DNA from: Streptomyces sp. Go-475
GTDB lineage: Bacteria > Actinomycetota > Actinomycetes > Streptomycetales > Streptomycetaceae
DNA: 64,000 bases
Reading direction: 5' to 3'
Assembly: GCF_003330845.1 (NCBI RefSeq)
Contig: NZ_CP026121.1
Span: forward strand, 8,165,501-8,229,500
Part shown: positions 1 through 10,426 of the stretch, in pieces
Layout: the number at the start of each line of letters is the position of its first letter
How positions within the stretch are numbered: position 1 is the first letter of the stretch
Translations under genes and position numbers: made by a program
The notes under the pieces: model-generated
Database searches by the model: none
What the model was told of the DNA's origin: nothing
The model's input: the letters and a program-made list of their open reading frames with translations, nothing else

Positions 1-500
1 TCCGGCAGGTACGCGATCAGGTCGAGGTGGTGCAGCGTCCACTCCAGGACGTACACCGAGAGGTAGTCGGCCACCGTCAGAACCTCGTCGCGGGTGCCGA
101 CCCTGGCGGCCGGGTCGGCGAGCAGGGCGGCGCGGCCGGCGGCGGAGCCGACGTCGTCCAGGTGGAACGTGAGCAGGTGCGGCTCCTGGTACGCCGCGGC
201 CAGCCGGACCGTCAGCGCGTCGAGCGGGTCGTCGCCCGTCGGCGGTGTGCCGGAGACCTCCCAGTAGGACACCGCGTCCCGGGTCGGCTCCCGGTCGGAA
301 GGGGTGGCGAGGGTGATCAGGACGTCCTGGGCGTCGATGACCAGGTGGCACACCAGGTCCCGCACCAGCCAGCCGGTGCAGCCGGACGGCCGGGCGAAGT
401 CCTCGTCGGAGAGACCGGCGACCGCCTCGCGCAACGCCGTCCAGGAGCGTGAGAAGAGATCCACCTCGGCAACGTAGTGCGGCGCCGCGAGCGTGGACAA
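1..500 (-). CDS. Mycothiol-dependent maleylpyruvate isomerase-family protein, N-terminal part (partial)
   Basis: The frame reads leftwards off the window edge, so only about the first 166 residues are present. They fit the DinB-like four-helix N-terminal domain of the MDMPI family, proteins that use mycothiol and a bound metal. The expected His ligands appear in DLVCHL (about residue 52) and in WTLHHLDL close to the edge. The start is uncertain: TTG at 500 (peptide STLAAPHYVAEV) or GTG at 464; neither has a clear Shine-Dalgarno. Many family members are uncharacterised, so no substrate is claimed. It is divergent from the amidinotransferase gene. Confidence 0.72.
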   Translation of the reverse strand, partial: MSTLAAPHYVAEVDLFSRSWTALREAVAGLSDEDFARPSGCTGWLVRDLVCHLVIDAQDVLITLATPSDREPTRDAVSYWEVSGTPPTGDDPLDALTVRLAAAYQEPHLLTFHLDDVGSAAGRAALLADPAARVGTRDEVLTVADYLSVYVLEWTLHHLDLIAYLP

Positions 501-630
501 GCGAATTCGGGGCAACCGGCTGGGTACCGAGGGCGTCGTGACCGTTGACGCGGACGGCTCCCGCGGACCACGGTGAGCAGCCGGGCACGGGCGGCGCATC
601 GGTGAAGCCCGCGATCCCCAGGGGGTGAGC

Positions 631-1767
631 ATGACGGTCCTGCAGAACCCCGGAGTACCCGCCGCGAACGGCGAGCCGGCGGAGCAGCCCGTGTCGCCGG
701 TCGACTCGCACACCGAGTGGGACCCGCTGGAGGAGATCATCGTCGGCCGCCTCGAAGGCGCCACGATCCCCTCCGACCACCCGGTGGTGACCTGCAACGT
801 GCCCCCCTGGGCCGGGCGGCTGCAGGGGCTCGCCGCGGGCTTCCGGTACCCGCGGATGCTCGTCGAGAAGGCGCAGCAGGAGATCGACGGGTTCGTCACC
901 CTGCTGGAGTCCCTCGGCGTCACCGTCCGGCGCCCGGACGCGGTCGACCACCGGCGCCGCTTCGCCACCCCCGACTGGTCCTCACGCGGTTTCTGCAACA
1001 CCTGTCCCCGGGACAGCATGCTCGTGATCGGCGACGAGATCATCGAGACCCCGATGGCGTGGCCGTGCCGGTACTTCGAGACGCACTCCTACCGCCCCAT
1101 CCTCAAGGACTACTTCCGGCGCGGCGCGCGCTGGACTGCGGCCCCCAAACCGCAGCTCACGGACGAGCTGTTCGATCCGGACTTCCGCGTCCCGGAGGAC
1201 GGCGACCCCATGCGCTACATCCTCACCGAGTTCGAACCCGTCTTCGACGCGGCGGACTTCGTCCGGGCGGGCCGCGACCTGTTCGTGACGCGCAGCAACG
1301 TCACCAACGCGATGGGCATCGAGTGGCTGCGCCGTCACCTCGGGCCGGGGTACCGCATCCACGAGATCGAGAGCCGCTGCCGCACACCCATGCACATCGA
1401 CACCACGTTCGTCCTGCTCGCGCCCGGAAAGGTGCTGGTCAACCCCGAGTACATCGACGTCGACCGGCTGCCCGGCATCCTGGACTCCTGGGACGTCCTG
1501 ATCGCCCCCGAGCCCGACCCGATCGACGAGCGGCTGCTCAAGGTCACCTCGATGTGCGGCAAGTGGCTCAGCATGAACGTGCTCATGGTCGACGAGCGGC
1601 GGGTGATCGCCGAGCGGCACCACACCGGCATGCTGCGCGCGCTCGAGAAATGGGGCTTCGAGCCGATCCCGTGCGACCTGCTGCACTACGCGCCGTTCGG
1701 CGGCTCGTTCCACTGCGCGACGCTCGACGTCCGCCGCCGCGGCTCGCTCCAGTCGTACTTCGACTGA
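631..1767 (+). CDS. Amidinotransferase (glycine/inosamine amidinotransferase family)
   Basis: This 378-residue protein belongs to the L-arginine:glycine amidinotransferase/StrB1 family, which moves the amidino group of arginine to an amine acceptor through a covalent amidino-cysteine. The family signature ADFVRAGRDLFV-RSNVTN is at about 208-226, with Asp about 209, His about 255 (TPMHIDT) and the nucleophile Cys about 362 (GGSFHCATLD), matching the Asp-His-Cys triad. ATG at 631 is preferred over the GTG at 625 because the AGGGGG at 620-625 then sits five bases upstream. No aminoglycoside, cylindrospermopsin-type or creatine genes lie nearby, so the acceptor amine is unknown. It converges on cbiO with a 17-bp gap. 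Confidence 0.85.
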   Translation: MTVLQNPGVPAANGEPAEQPVSPVDSHTEWDPLEEIIVGRLEGATIPSDHPVVTCNVPPWAGRLQGLAAGFRYPRMLVEKAQQEIDGFVTLLESLGVTVRRPDAVDHRRRFATPDWSSRGFCNTCPRDSMLVIGDEIIETPMAWPCRYFETHSYRPILKDYFRRGARWTAAPKPQLTDELFDPDFRVPEDGDPMRYILTEFEPVFDAADFVRAGRDLFVTRSNVTNAMGIEWLRRHLGPGYRIHEIESRCRTPMHIDTTFVLLAPGKVLVNPEYIDVDRLPGILDSWDVLIAPEPDPIDERLLKVTSMCGKWLSMNVLMVDERRVIAERHHTGMLRALEKWGFEPIPCDLLHYAPFGGSFHCATLDVRRRGSLQSYFD

Positions 1768-1784
1768 CCGGCGCGCCCTCCTCC

Positions 1785-2648
1785 TCAGCCGCCGCTCCCG
1801 GCCGTCCGCAGCCGCTGCCCCGCCGCGAGGGCGGCCAGCTCGTCCGGCGTACGCGGGCCCGGCGCCGACTCCGTCAGCACGCCCTGAGCGCGGAGCAGTT
1901 CCGCCGCGGCGGCGCCCCACGGCAGCCGCAGCCCCGCCTCCCGGAGCAGATCGGTGCGGGCCAGTGCCGCCGGCGCGGGCCCGGTGCGCACGCCGGACGG
2001 GGTGAGGAGCGCCGCGTCGTCGGCCCAGCGCAGGGCGAGGTCGACGTCGTGGGTGGCCATCACGACCGTGGTGCCCCGGGCGCGGAGCCCGTCGAGCGTG
2101 CCGAGGAGCCGTTCCTGGCCGTCGGGGTCGAGTCCGGCCGTCGGCTCGTCGAGGACGAGGACCCGGGGCCGCATGGCGACCGCGCCGGCGATGGCGGTCC
2201 GCTTGCGCTGCCCGTAGGAGAGCAGATGGGTGGGCCGGTCGGCCAGGGCGGCGATGTCCAGGGCGTCGAGCGCCTCCGCCACCCGCGCCCGCACCTCCGC
2301 GTCGTCCAGGCCGAGGTTCAGCGGCCCGAACGACACGTCCTGCTCGACCGAGGCCGCGAACAGCTGGTCGTCCGGGTCCTGCACCACCAGCTGGACGGTC
2401 GTCCGCAGCCGGGTCAGGCCCCCGCGGTCGTACGTCACCGGCCGCCCGTCGACCGTCAGCCGGCCCTCGAGCGGCCTCAGTCCGCCGCTGAGCAGCCGCA
2501 TCAGCGTGGTCTTGCCGCTGCCGTTGCGGCCGAGCAGCGCGAGCGCGCGCCCCTCGCGGATCTCGAAGTCGAGGCCGCTGAGCACGGCCGGGCCGTCCTC
2601 GTAGGCGAAGGACGCGCCCCGCAGGGCGACCAGGGCGGCCTCGCTCAT
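1785..2648 (-). CDS. cbiO: Cobalt ECF transporter ATPase CbiO
   Basis: This 287-residue ABC ATPase is the A component of a cobalt energy-coupling-factor importer. It shows Walker A GRNGSGKTT (about 38-46), the Q-loop region VVQDPDDQLF typical of CbiO/EcfA, a signature LLSYGQRKR, Walker B VLVLDEP and the switch His in MATHD. The ATG start overlaps the cbiQ stop by four bases (ATGA). It is the last gene of cbiMNQO and should be controlled by the cobalamin riboswitch upstream of cbiM. Only one ATPase gene is present, as is usual for CbiMNQO. Confidence 0.93.
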   Translation of the reverse strand: MSEAALVALRGASFAYEDGPAVLSGLDFEIREGRALALLGRNGSGKTTLMRLLSGGLRPLEGRLTVDGRPVTYDRGGLTRLRTTVQLVVQDPDDQLFAASVEQDVSFGPLNLGLDDAEVRARVAEALDALDIAALADRPTHLLSYGQRKRTAIAGAVAMRPRVLVLDEPTAGLDPDGQERLLGTLDGLRARGTTVVMATHDVDLALRWADDAALLTPSGVRTGPAPAALARTDLLREAGLRLPWGAAAAELLRAQGVLTESAPGPRTPDELAALAAGQRLRTAGSGG

Positions 2649-3394
2649 GTCAGCGGCCTTTCCAGCACGAAGGTGAGGACGGCCAGCGCCGCGAGGAGCG
2701 CGCAACTGGCCGTGGTGAAACGGACGGAGACCCGGGCCTCGGGCAGCAGGACGCGCAGGGTGCCGTCGTAGCCGCGCCCGGCGAGACCGGCCTGGAGGCG
2801 GGCCGCCCGGTCGAAGGCCCGGACGAACGCGGTGGCGCCCAGCCCGGCCAGGGACCGCCACTCCGCGGCCCGGCTGGTGTGCCCGAGCCGGGCGGCCTGG
2901 GCGTCCCGGACGCGGCGCACGGAGTCCAGGAGCAGGAAGCTCATCCGGTACGTCACCAGGGCGACGTCGACGACGGGCGCGGGCACGCCCGCCCGCACCA
3001 GGCGGGGCAGCAGGTCGGACATCGGCGTGGTGAAGGCGAACAGCAGCACGCCCAGGGAGGCCGCCGAGGTGCGCAGCAGCAACTCGGCGGCCCGCACCGG
3101 CCCGTCACCGGCGAGGGAGACGAAGTCCCCCGGCCCGCCGATCTGGACGAGCAGGGTGAGCGCGCCGGTGACGCAGAAGCCGAGCGGCACCCGGTAGGCC
3201 CGCCACAGCCGCCGCCCGGGCACACCGGCCGGACCCAGCAGCAGGGACAGCGCCGCCACGAGCACCAGGGCCGCGCCCGGCCAGGGCGGCAGGGAGACCG
3301 CCAGCGCGGTGAGGCCGAGTCCGAGCACGGCCTTGTCCACGGGGTGGCGGCGGCGCCAGCGACTGCCGTGCGCCGCCGCGTCGATCGGCAGCAC
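2645..3394 (-). CDS. cbiQ: Cobalt ECF transporter membrane coupling protein CbiQ
   Basis: This 249-residue integral membrane protein is the T component that couples ATP hydrolysis by CbiO to substrate binding by CbiM. It has four or five hydrophobic segments and the two short coupling motifs with Ala-Arg-Gly character expected in CbiQ: DAQAARLGH (about 165) and LQAGLAGRGYDG (about 200). It starts with GTG, six bases after the cbiN stop, and overlaps cbiO by four bases. Confidence 0.92.
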   Translation of the reverse strand: MLPIDAAAHGSRWRRRHPVDKAVLGLGLTALAVSLPPWPGAALVLVAALSLLLGPAGVPGRRLWRAYRVPLGFCVTGALTLLVQIGGPGDFVSLAGDGPVRAAELLLRTSAASLGVLLFAFTTPMSDLLPRLVRAGVPAPVVDVALVTYRMSFLLLDSVRRVRDAQAARLGHTSRAAEWRSLAGLGATAFVRAFDRAARLQAGLAGRGYDGTLRVLLPEARVSVRFTTASCALLAALAVLTFVLERPLT

Positions 3395-3399
3395 GCGGC

Positions 3400-3774
3400 T
3401 CAGGCCCCTTCGGCCGGGGACTCCCCGGGGACGCCCACGGCGCCCCCGTCAGCGGCCTGTTGACGGGCCGCGGCCCGTTCCTCGCCCTGGCGGCGGCCGC
3501 GCCGCAGGCCGAAGTAGTAGGCGAGGACGCCCGCGCCGATCGCCGCCTGGAGGGCGAACAGCGCCGACTCGATCTCCCCGGACGGCGGCTCGTACAGCGG
3601 TGAGAACCAGGGCTCGTAGCCCGGGTCCAGCTCGGTGATCGCCGTCTCCGCCTGGGCGTCGGCGCCGGTGAACGGCTCTTTCCTGTGGTCGCCGAGACCG
3701 AGCGCGAGCGGCAGCACGGCGAGCGCGGCCACGACGGCCAGCAGCACCAGGTTGATCTTCGTGTTCCGGCTCAT
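3400..3774 (-). CDS. cbiN: Cobalt transport protein CbiN
   Basis: This 124-residue protein has two transmembrane segments (about 8-26 and 70-90) separated by an extracytoplasmic loop with DPGYEPWF and [16 protein letters not shown], the characteristic CbiN layout. CbiN is the auxiliary subunit that helps load Co2+ into CbiM. The C-terminal tail (about 93-124) is longer, charged and low-complexity. Its ATG overlaps the cbiM stop by four bases. Confidence 0.9.
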   Translation of the reverse strand: MSRNTKINLVLLAVVAALAVLPLALGLGDHRKEPFTGADAQAETAITELDPGYEPWFSPLYEPPSGEIESALFALQAAIGAGVLAYYFGLRRGRRQGEERAAARQQAADGGAVGVPGESPAEGA

Positions 3775-4472
3775 CGGGCCACCGCCTCGGTCTCGGTCCG
3801 GGTCTGCTTCTTGGCGAGGAGCACACCCAGCCGGGTCAGTTCGCCCTTGCTCGACTGCACCAGCAGCCGCATCACGAGCACGGTCAGCAGGCCCTCGCTC
3901 ACCGCGAGCGGGATCTGCGTGACGGCGAAGATGGAACCGAACTTGCCGAGCGCGCCGAGGAATCCGCTGCCCGGGTCGGGGAAGGCGAGCGCCAGCTGCA
4001 CGCTGGTGACGCAGTAGGTGGACAGGTCGGCGACGAACGCGCCGGCGAACACCGCGACCATCAGCGGCGCGTTGGAGCGCCGCAGCAGCTTGTACACGGC
4101 GTATCCGGCCCAGGGCCCGACGATCGCCATGGAGAAGACGTTGGCGCCGAGCGTGGTGAGGCCGCCGTGCGCGAGCAGCAGGGCCTGGAAGAGCAGGGTG
4201 ATGGTGCCCAGCACCGCCATGATGGGCGGGCGGAACAGGATGGCCCCCAGACCCGTGCCGGTGGGGTGGGAGCAACTGCCGGTGACGGACGGCAGTTTCA
4301 GGGCGGACAGGACGAACGTGAAGGCGCCGGAGGCACCGAGGAGCAGTGTGCTCTCGGGGTGCTCGCGCACCTCACGGGTGAGCGACCGGACTCCGTGGAC
4401 GACGAACGGCGCCGACGCGACGCTCCAGGCGACCGCGTGCGCCGGAGGCAGGAAACCCTCGGCAATGTGCAT
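3771..4472 (-). CDS. cbiM: Cobalt ECF transporter substrate-binding protein CbiM
   Basis: This 233-residue S component begins [10 protein letters not shown], the diagnostic CbiM N-terminus whose free amino group, His2 and a later His bind Co2+. The second ligand region is [11 protein letters not shown] (about 86-96). Six or so membrane helices follow. The gene is first in cbiMNQO, and its leader from about 4500 to 4690 holds a cobalamin riboswitch, so expression should fall when B12 is plentiful. Confidence 0.95.
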   Translation of the reverse strand: MHIAEGFLPPAHAVAWSVASAPFVVHGVRSLTREVREHPESTLLLGASGAFTFVLSALKLPSVTGSCSHPTGTGLGAILFRPPIMAVLGTITLLFQALLLAHGGLTTLGANVFSMAIVGPWAGYAVYKLLRRSNAPLMVAVFAGAFVADLSTYCVTSVQLALAFPDPGSGFLGALGKFGSIFAVTQIPLAVSEGLLTVLVMRLLVQSSKGELTRLGVLLAKKQTRTETEAVAR

Positions 4473-4499
4473 GGCTCAGCAGACCCTCTCCAGCACCTC

Positions 4500-4690
4500 G
4501 TGGATGGTTGACGCGCCTTGGCCGGTCTCCTGGCTGACGGGTACCACCGCCCGTGCTCCGCCTTCCCGGGTCCTTCAGGACCCAGTGGCTGCCCGTGAGG
4601 GCCGGAGCCGGACTTCCCGATTCACAGTGGCGAGGGCCGCACCGGCATCACACCGGATTTCCCGTTCACCAAGGCGTGGTGACAATAAGG
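4500..4690 (-). ncRNA. Cobalamin (B12) riboswitch upstream of cbiM
   Basis: Read on the minus strand, the leader contains GCCGGTGTGATGCCGGTGCG-like purine-rich core elements and ends in the B12 box AGCCAGGAGACCGGCC (4521-4536 in plus coordinates), the most conserved sequence of the class. A GC-rich hairpin with GGGTCC/GGACCC arms (about 4566-4582) follows the core. The distance from the B12 box to the cbiM start, about 50 bases, suits translational control. The exact 5' boundary is estimated. Confidence 0.9.
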
Positions 4691-4795
4691 CCGGGATAAG
4701 GACGATGACAAGCCACGCAGGGGGCGCGTGAGGGGGCGCCCGCTCGCACACCGGCGCATGACACCGCGGATCAACGCGAGACGGGCGGCGCCCCG

Positions 4796-4853
4796 GGCCG
4801 CCGGAGGGCGGGCGTGTCCGAGACAGGGGCATCCCGGCCGCCGGAGGGCGGGC
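4796..4853. repeat. 18-bp direct repeat, two copies 40 bp apart
   Basis: GGCCGCCGGAGGGCGGGC occurs exactly at 4796-4813 and again at 4836-4853, directly after the likely kinase stop codon at 4858 (minus strand). GC-rich and partly self-complementary, so it may be part of the transcription end of the kinase gene. No function is established. Confidence 0.6.
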
Positions 4854-4857
4854 CGTG

Positions 4858-6280
<1,423 letters not shown>

Positions 6281-6485
6281 GCGTGTGGGAAGGTCGTTGC
6301 CGCAGGCCGAACTCCCCGCGTTCGCACGGGGATTGGTGGGGGGTGCCGCAGCCGACCCAGGATACTGGCGCCGGATGATCAGTGTGTTCCGCGGCGGTGC
6401 TCCCGGACGGAACGGTCCCGGAAAACCCGGGGCGCGCCGTCGCCCTGCGGAGTGACGCTCCCGTCCGCGCGGTTGCCGGGCCCGG

Positions 6486-7784
6486 TCAGGCCGCCGGGGC
6501 CGCCCGCCCCTCCCGGCGCGGCAGCAGCGCCACCGCCAGCGCCGGCACGGCCGCGAGGACCAGCCACGGCACCGCGGCGGGCAGGCCCGAGTCGAGCAGG
6601 GAGCCGGTGGCGGCGCTGCCGACGAGCACGATCAGGCCGGAGACGGAGGACAGCGCACCCATGTACAGGCCGAGACGGCCCTCCTCGGCGAGGTCGGGGA
6701 CCCAGGCGCGGGCGGCGGGCACCACCAGCATCTGCCCCACGGTGAGCAGCACGACGAACCCGGCGGCCGGCAGCAGCCCGGCCGTGCCCGTCCACCCGGC
6801 GGGACGGGCGGCGGCCACCACCGCGAAGCCCGACGCGATCAACAGCAGCCCGGCGGCCATGGAGCGGCGCAGGTCGAGCCGGTCGCCCGCCCAGCGGGTC
6901 ACCGGGAGCTGGGCGAACACCACGAGCACCGACGACAGGGCGAACAGCCAGGACAGCGGCGCCTGGGAGCCCGCCGCGCGCTGCACCTCGTCCGGCAGCG
7001 CCAGGTACAGCTGGTTGTAGGCGAGCAGGTACGTCCCGTACGCGCAGCACAGGGCCAGGAAGCGGCGGTTGCGCAGCAGCACGCGCGCCCCACCCCCCTT
7101 CCGGACGCGGACCCGGCCGGGGATGTGCTGCGGCATCAGCCACAGGTGTCCCGCGAGGACGAGCACGAAGACCGCGGCGCCGGCCAGGCACGCGGTGCGG
7201 AAGTCGACGGCGAGCAGCAGCGCGCCGAGCAGCGGCCCGACGAAGGCCCCGGCCTGCCCCGCCACGCTGAACAGGGCGAGCACACGCGTGCGCGGGCCGT
7301 GCCCCTCCTCCTCCCAGGCCACCGCCTGGCGGGCCACCTCGGACTCCACGGCGGGGGAGAACAGCGCGGCGGCGAAACCGATCACCAGCACCGCCCCGAT
7401 CACGGCCCAGCTCGCCGCCGCGTATCCGAGCCACGCGAACCCGGCGACGCGCAGCACGCAGCCGGCCAGCACGACCGGACGCACGCCCCACCGGTCGACG
7501 AGCCAGCCACCGACCACGAACAGCCCCTGCTGGCTGAAGGTGCGCAGCCCGAGGACGAACCCGACCAGCCAGCCCGCCATGCCGATGGCGGTGCCGAGGT
7601 GCTCGGCGAGGAACGGCAGGACGGCGTAGAAGCCGATGTTGAAGGCGAGCTGGGTGAGGATCAGCAGCCGCAGCAGCGGGGACAGGTCCTTCCACAGCCG
7701 CCAGGTGCTCTCGCGCGGGGCGCGGGGGGCCTTGGGCGTAGGGGAGCTTCGGCGGGGCAGCACGCGGGATATGCGGTCGGTCAT
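6486..7784 (-). CDS. MFS transporter
   Basis: This 432-residue protein has about twelve hydrophobic segments and the major-facilitator motif between helices 2 and 3 (WLVDRWGVRPVVLAG, about 97-111). A longer hydrophilic stretch after helix 6 (MPQHIPGRVRVRKGGG) is the central loop. It resembles MdtH-type drug efflux proteins. The ATG overlaps the fused-permease stop by four bases, so it is the last gene of a three-gene operon with a GNAT protein and a Dpp-like permease. Direction and substrate are unknown; export of a small modified molecule is a guess from context. Confidence 0.85.
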   Translation of the reverse strand: MTDRISRVLPRRSSPTPKAPRAPRESTWRLWKDLSPLLRLLILTQLAFNIGFYAVLPFLAEHLGTAIGMAGWLVGFVLGLRTFSQQGLFVVGGWLVDRWGVRPVVLAGCVLRVAGFAWLGYAAASWAVIGAVLVIGFAAALFSPAVESEVARQAVAWEEEGHGPRTRVLALFSVAGQAGAFVGPLLGALLLAVDFRTACLAGAAVFVLVLAGHLWLMPQHIPGRVRVRKGGGARVLLRNRRFLALCCAYGTYLLAYNQLYLALPDEVQRAAGSQAPLSWLFALSSVLVVFAQLPVTRWAGDRLDLRRSMAAGLLLIASGFAVVAAARPAGWTGTAGLLPAAGFVVLLTVGQMLVVPAARAWVPDLAEEGRLGLYMGALSSVSGLIVLVGSAATGSLLDSGLPAAVPWLVLAAVPALAVALLPRREGRAAPAA

Positions 7785-9673
7785 CGTTCTTCTGTCGGTG
7801 AGGTGGACACGGGGACGAGGAGGGCGTCAGGGCGGTTCCGCCCCGGGGCGGATTCGACCGGTTCCCCGGGCGGTCCGGCCGGGCTTTCGGACCGCTCGCG
7901 CCGCCGGGGCAGCCGTACGCCGCCCGCGGCCGTCACCGCGAGCGCCCCGAGCAGGGCGAGCACGGCGGCGGGGAACAGGACGGCCCAGGGGGCGCGCTCG
8001 GCGTACGGCTGGTTCTCGGCGAGCAGCAGGCCCCACTCGGGCGACGGCGGCTGGGCGCCCAGGCCGAGGAAGCCGAGCGCCGCGAGGCTCAGCGCGATGC
8101 CGGGCAGCCGGATCAGCGCGTGCCGGGCCACCGGCGGCAGCACGGCGGGCAGCAGTTCGTGCCACAGCAGATAGCGGCGCCCGGCGCCCAGCGCGCGGGT
8201 GGCGGCCAGGTGGGTGGTCGCCCGCTCCTGGCGCAGCAGGGAGGAGGTGTGCGCGGCCAGCGGGGCCCAGGCCACGACGCCCACGGCGACCGCCGGTGTC
8301 CAGGGACCGCTGCCCGCGACGCCGGCGACGAGCAGACCGGCCAGGACGGGCGGTACGGCGCTGACGAGATCGACCAGCGGCCCGGACAGCCGCGGCAGCA
8401 GCCCCAGCAGCAGGCCCACGGCCAGCGCGGCGGCGCTCACCGCGAGGGCGGTGCCGAGGGTGGTCAGCGCGCCGTGGGAGACCCGGGCGAGGACGTCCCG
8501 GCCGAGCGCGTCCGTGCCGAACGGGTGCGCCGGGGAAGGGGCTTGCAGCCGGCCCAGGGCGTCCAGGGCGAGCGCGTCACGGGGCAGGCCGAAGCCGATG
8601 ACGGCGGCGAGCAGCGCCCCGTACAGCAGGGGCAGCGTACGGGGCGCGGGCGGACCGGGCGGGTGCAGGGAGTGCAGGGCGCCGTCGCGCAGCGCGGGCC
8701 CGATCAGCAGCCGGGCCGTGAGCCGGGCGAGGATCCCGGCGGCGGCCGCGAGCAGGACGAGCGCGAGCGTGCCGGTCTGCAGCACGGGCAGGTCCTGGGC
8801 CAGGGCGGCCTGCAGGGTGAGCCGGCCCAGGCCGGGGATGTCGAAGATCTGCTCGACGGCGACCGAGCCGCCGGTCAGACCGACCACGAACAGGCCCAGG
8901 TTCGGCAGCAGCGCGGGCACGCAGCGGCGCACCGCCTGCCGCGCCACGGACTTCGGCGGCACCCCGCGCGCGGCGGCGGCCAGCGCCCAGGGCTCGGCGA
9001 ACGCGCCGGGCAGCAGGTCGTCCAGCATCCGCCCGAGGACCGCCCCGGCGGGCAGGCCGAGGGCCAGCGAGGGCAGCACCATCCACTGCGGCCCGTACCA
9101 GCCCAGGGCCGGCAGCCAGCCCAGCTGCACGCCGATCACGGAGGCCAGCACCGAGGCGACGAGGAACTCGGGCAGCGCCGCCAGCACGGCGGTCGCCGTG
9201 CCGCCGGGGCCGCGCGTACCGAGCCGCCGCCGCGAGCCGAGCCGGAGCGTACGGGCGCACACCGCCGTCGCCGTGCCCGCCGCGACCACGAGGGCCCCCG
9301 CCATCAGCAGCAGCGACACGCCGAGCGCCTGCACCACGCCGGGCAGCACCTGCGTGCCGGACACCCACGAGGTGCCCGCGTCCCCGTGCAGCAGCCCGCC
9401 CAGCCAGCGGCCGAGCAGGGCCGACGGGCCGTCGTCGAGGCCGAGTTGGTCACGGACGGCCCGCAGCGTCTCGGGTGTCGGGTCGCGGTCGGCCGAGCGG
9501 GCCTTGAGCACGGTCAGCGCCGGGTCGGTGCGCGACAGCCAGGGCAGCAGGCCGATCGCGCCCACCAGGGCGGCCATGAGGACGGCCCGCCACAGCAGCG
9601 TCGGGCCCCCGCCGCGCGCGAGGACGCGCAGGGCAGTGAGGCCCCTGGGCACGGAGGACGTCTTCGACACCAC
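7781..9673 (-). CDS. Fused DppB-DppC-type ABC permease (peptide/nickel class)
   Basis: About 630 residues hold two binding-protein-dependent permease domains that are normally separate proteins. The first half has the DppB pattern: an N-terminal helix, DPALTVLKA, LRAVRDQLGLD, HGDAGTSW and an EAA loop around AFAEPWALAAAARGV. The second half, from about residue 350, has the DppC pattern: FGTDALGRDVLARV and an EAA loop around HLAATRALGAGRRYLLWHELLP. No substrate-binding protein or ATPase is adjacent, so it must borrow partners. The GTG start at 9673 (or 9670) is five bases after the GNAT stop. The Nur-like box upstream of the operon hints at nickel. Confidence 0.85.
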   Translation of the reverse strand: MVSKTSSVPRGLTALRVLARGGGPTLLWRAVLMAALVGAIGLLPWLSRTDPALTVLKARSADRDPTPETLRAVRDQLGLDDGPSALLGRWLGGLLHGDAGTSWVSGTQVLPGVVQALGVSLLLMAGALVVAAGTATAVCARTLRLGSRRRLGTRGPGGTATAVLAALPEFLVASVLASVIGVQLGWLPALGWYGPQWMVLPSLALGLPAGAVLGRMLDDLLPGAFAEPWALAAAARGVPPKSVARQAVRRCVPALLPNLGLFVVGLTGGSVAVEQIFDIPGLGRLTLQAALAQDLPVLQTGTLALVLLAAAAGILARLTARLLIGPALRDGALHSLHPPGPPAPRTLPLLYGALLAAVIGFGLPRDALALDALGRLQAPSPAHPFGTDALGRDVLARVSHGALTTLGTALAVSAAALAVGLLLGLLPRLSGPLVDLVSAVPPVLAGLLVAGVAGSGPWTPAVAVGVVAWAPLAAHTSSLLRQERATTHLAATRALGAGRRYLLWHELLPAVLPPVARHALIRLPGIALSLAALGFLGLGAQPPSPEWGLLLAENQPYAERAPWAVLFPAAVLALLGALAVTAAGGVRLPRRRERSESPAGPPGEPVESAPGRNRPDALLVPVSTSPTEER

Positions 9674-9678
9674 TGTGC

Positions 9679-10215
9679 TCAGGCGAAGGGGATCTCGAAG
9701 TGCACGACCCCGCTGCCCCCGCCGGGCACGTCCTCGCGCTCGTCGCACAGCACCTTGCCCAGCGCCCGCCACAGGCCCATCGCGCCGGGTGAGTGCGGAT
9801 ACGTGTGCAGGTAGACGGACCGGTAACCGCCGTCGGCCCGCGCGAACTCCAGCAGTTCCGCCACGAGTTCCCGGGCCAGGCCCCGCCGCCGGTGCTCGGG
9901 GCGCACGTACACCCGCCGCAGCTGCGCGGTCTCCCCCGAGGGGAACCGTTCGGCCAGCCAGCGCGGGTTCGGCGGATGTGCCGGCCCGCGCGCGTCGAGC
10001 GCCGCCGTGGCCGCCACCGTCCCGTCGCGCTCGTCCACGGCCACCAGGAGCGTGTGCCGCGGCGGCGCGAGGTAGAACGACACCGGGTCGATGATGTCGG
10101 CGTGCCACCGCGGCACGTAACCGGTGTCGAAGTCGCGGTACACGGTGTCGAGCATCACCACCCGGGCCCCGTCGACGTCGGCTGCCGTGGCTTCCCTGAT
10201 GGTGTAGTCGCGCAT
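9679..10215 (-). CDS. GNAT-family N-acetyltransferase
   Basis: This 178-residue protein has the acetyl-CoA-binding motif A as LRRVYVRPEHRRRGLARELV (about 105-124) and a normal GNAT size. The substrate is not predictable. It is the first gene of the GNAT/permease/MFS operon. The ATG directly abuts an inverted repeat at 10216-10232 and has no Shine-Dalgarno, which suggests a leaderless message or very tight operator control. Confidence 0.85.
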   Translation of the reverse strand: MRDYTIREATAADVDGARVVMLDTVYRDFDTGYVPRWHADIIDPVSFYLAPPRHTLLVAVDERDGTVAATAALDARGPAHPPNPRWLAERFPSGETAQLRRVYVRPEHRRRGLARELVAELLEFARADGGYRSVYLHTYPHSPGAMGLWRALGKVLCDEREDVPGGGSGVVHFEIPFA

Positions 10216-10232
10216 TTGCGCATCATATGCAA
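10216..10232 (-). promoter_or_regulatory. Candidate Nur (nickel) box
   Basis: On the minus strand the 17 bases TTGCATATGATGCGCAA lie immediately before the GNAT start codon. They form a 6-5-6 arrangement with TTGC and GCAA outer arms, which fits the Streptomyces Nur consensus as I recall it (tTGCaa-N5-ttGCAA). No mapped promoter supports this; it is a motif match only. The rest of the 10233-10426 gap shows nothing recognisable. Confidence 0.5.
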
Positions 10233-10426
10233 GAAGGTTTACGGCTCAATCGGGGGGCGTCGACGGACGGTGGGGCCGAAGCCGAGCCCGAAGGGGTTCT
10301 CCCGTGTCTCTCACCGCCCCCGCGCAGCCCGCAGGAGCGGAGACCGGGTCCGCTGCCAAGGAGTACGCGGTGCTGGGCGTCTTCGTCCACCAGGGTGAGG
10401 CCATCGCTGGTGGTGACGCGGCCGGC

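Noticed and set aside
4622..4857. Extension of the kinase coding frame through Arg-rich sequence into the riboswitch
   Set aside because: The amino-acid composition is typical of an out-of-frame GC-rich reading, and the one-base-shifted frame gives a normal kinase tail.
8120..9814. Long plus-strand frame of 564 codons
   Set aside because: It lies antisense to the fused permease, is Gln/Arg/Gly-rich with no domain, and is a GC-bias shadow.
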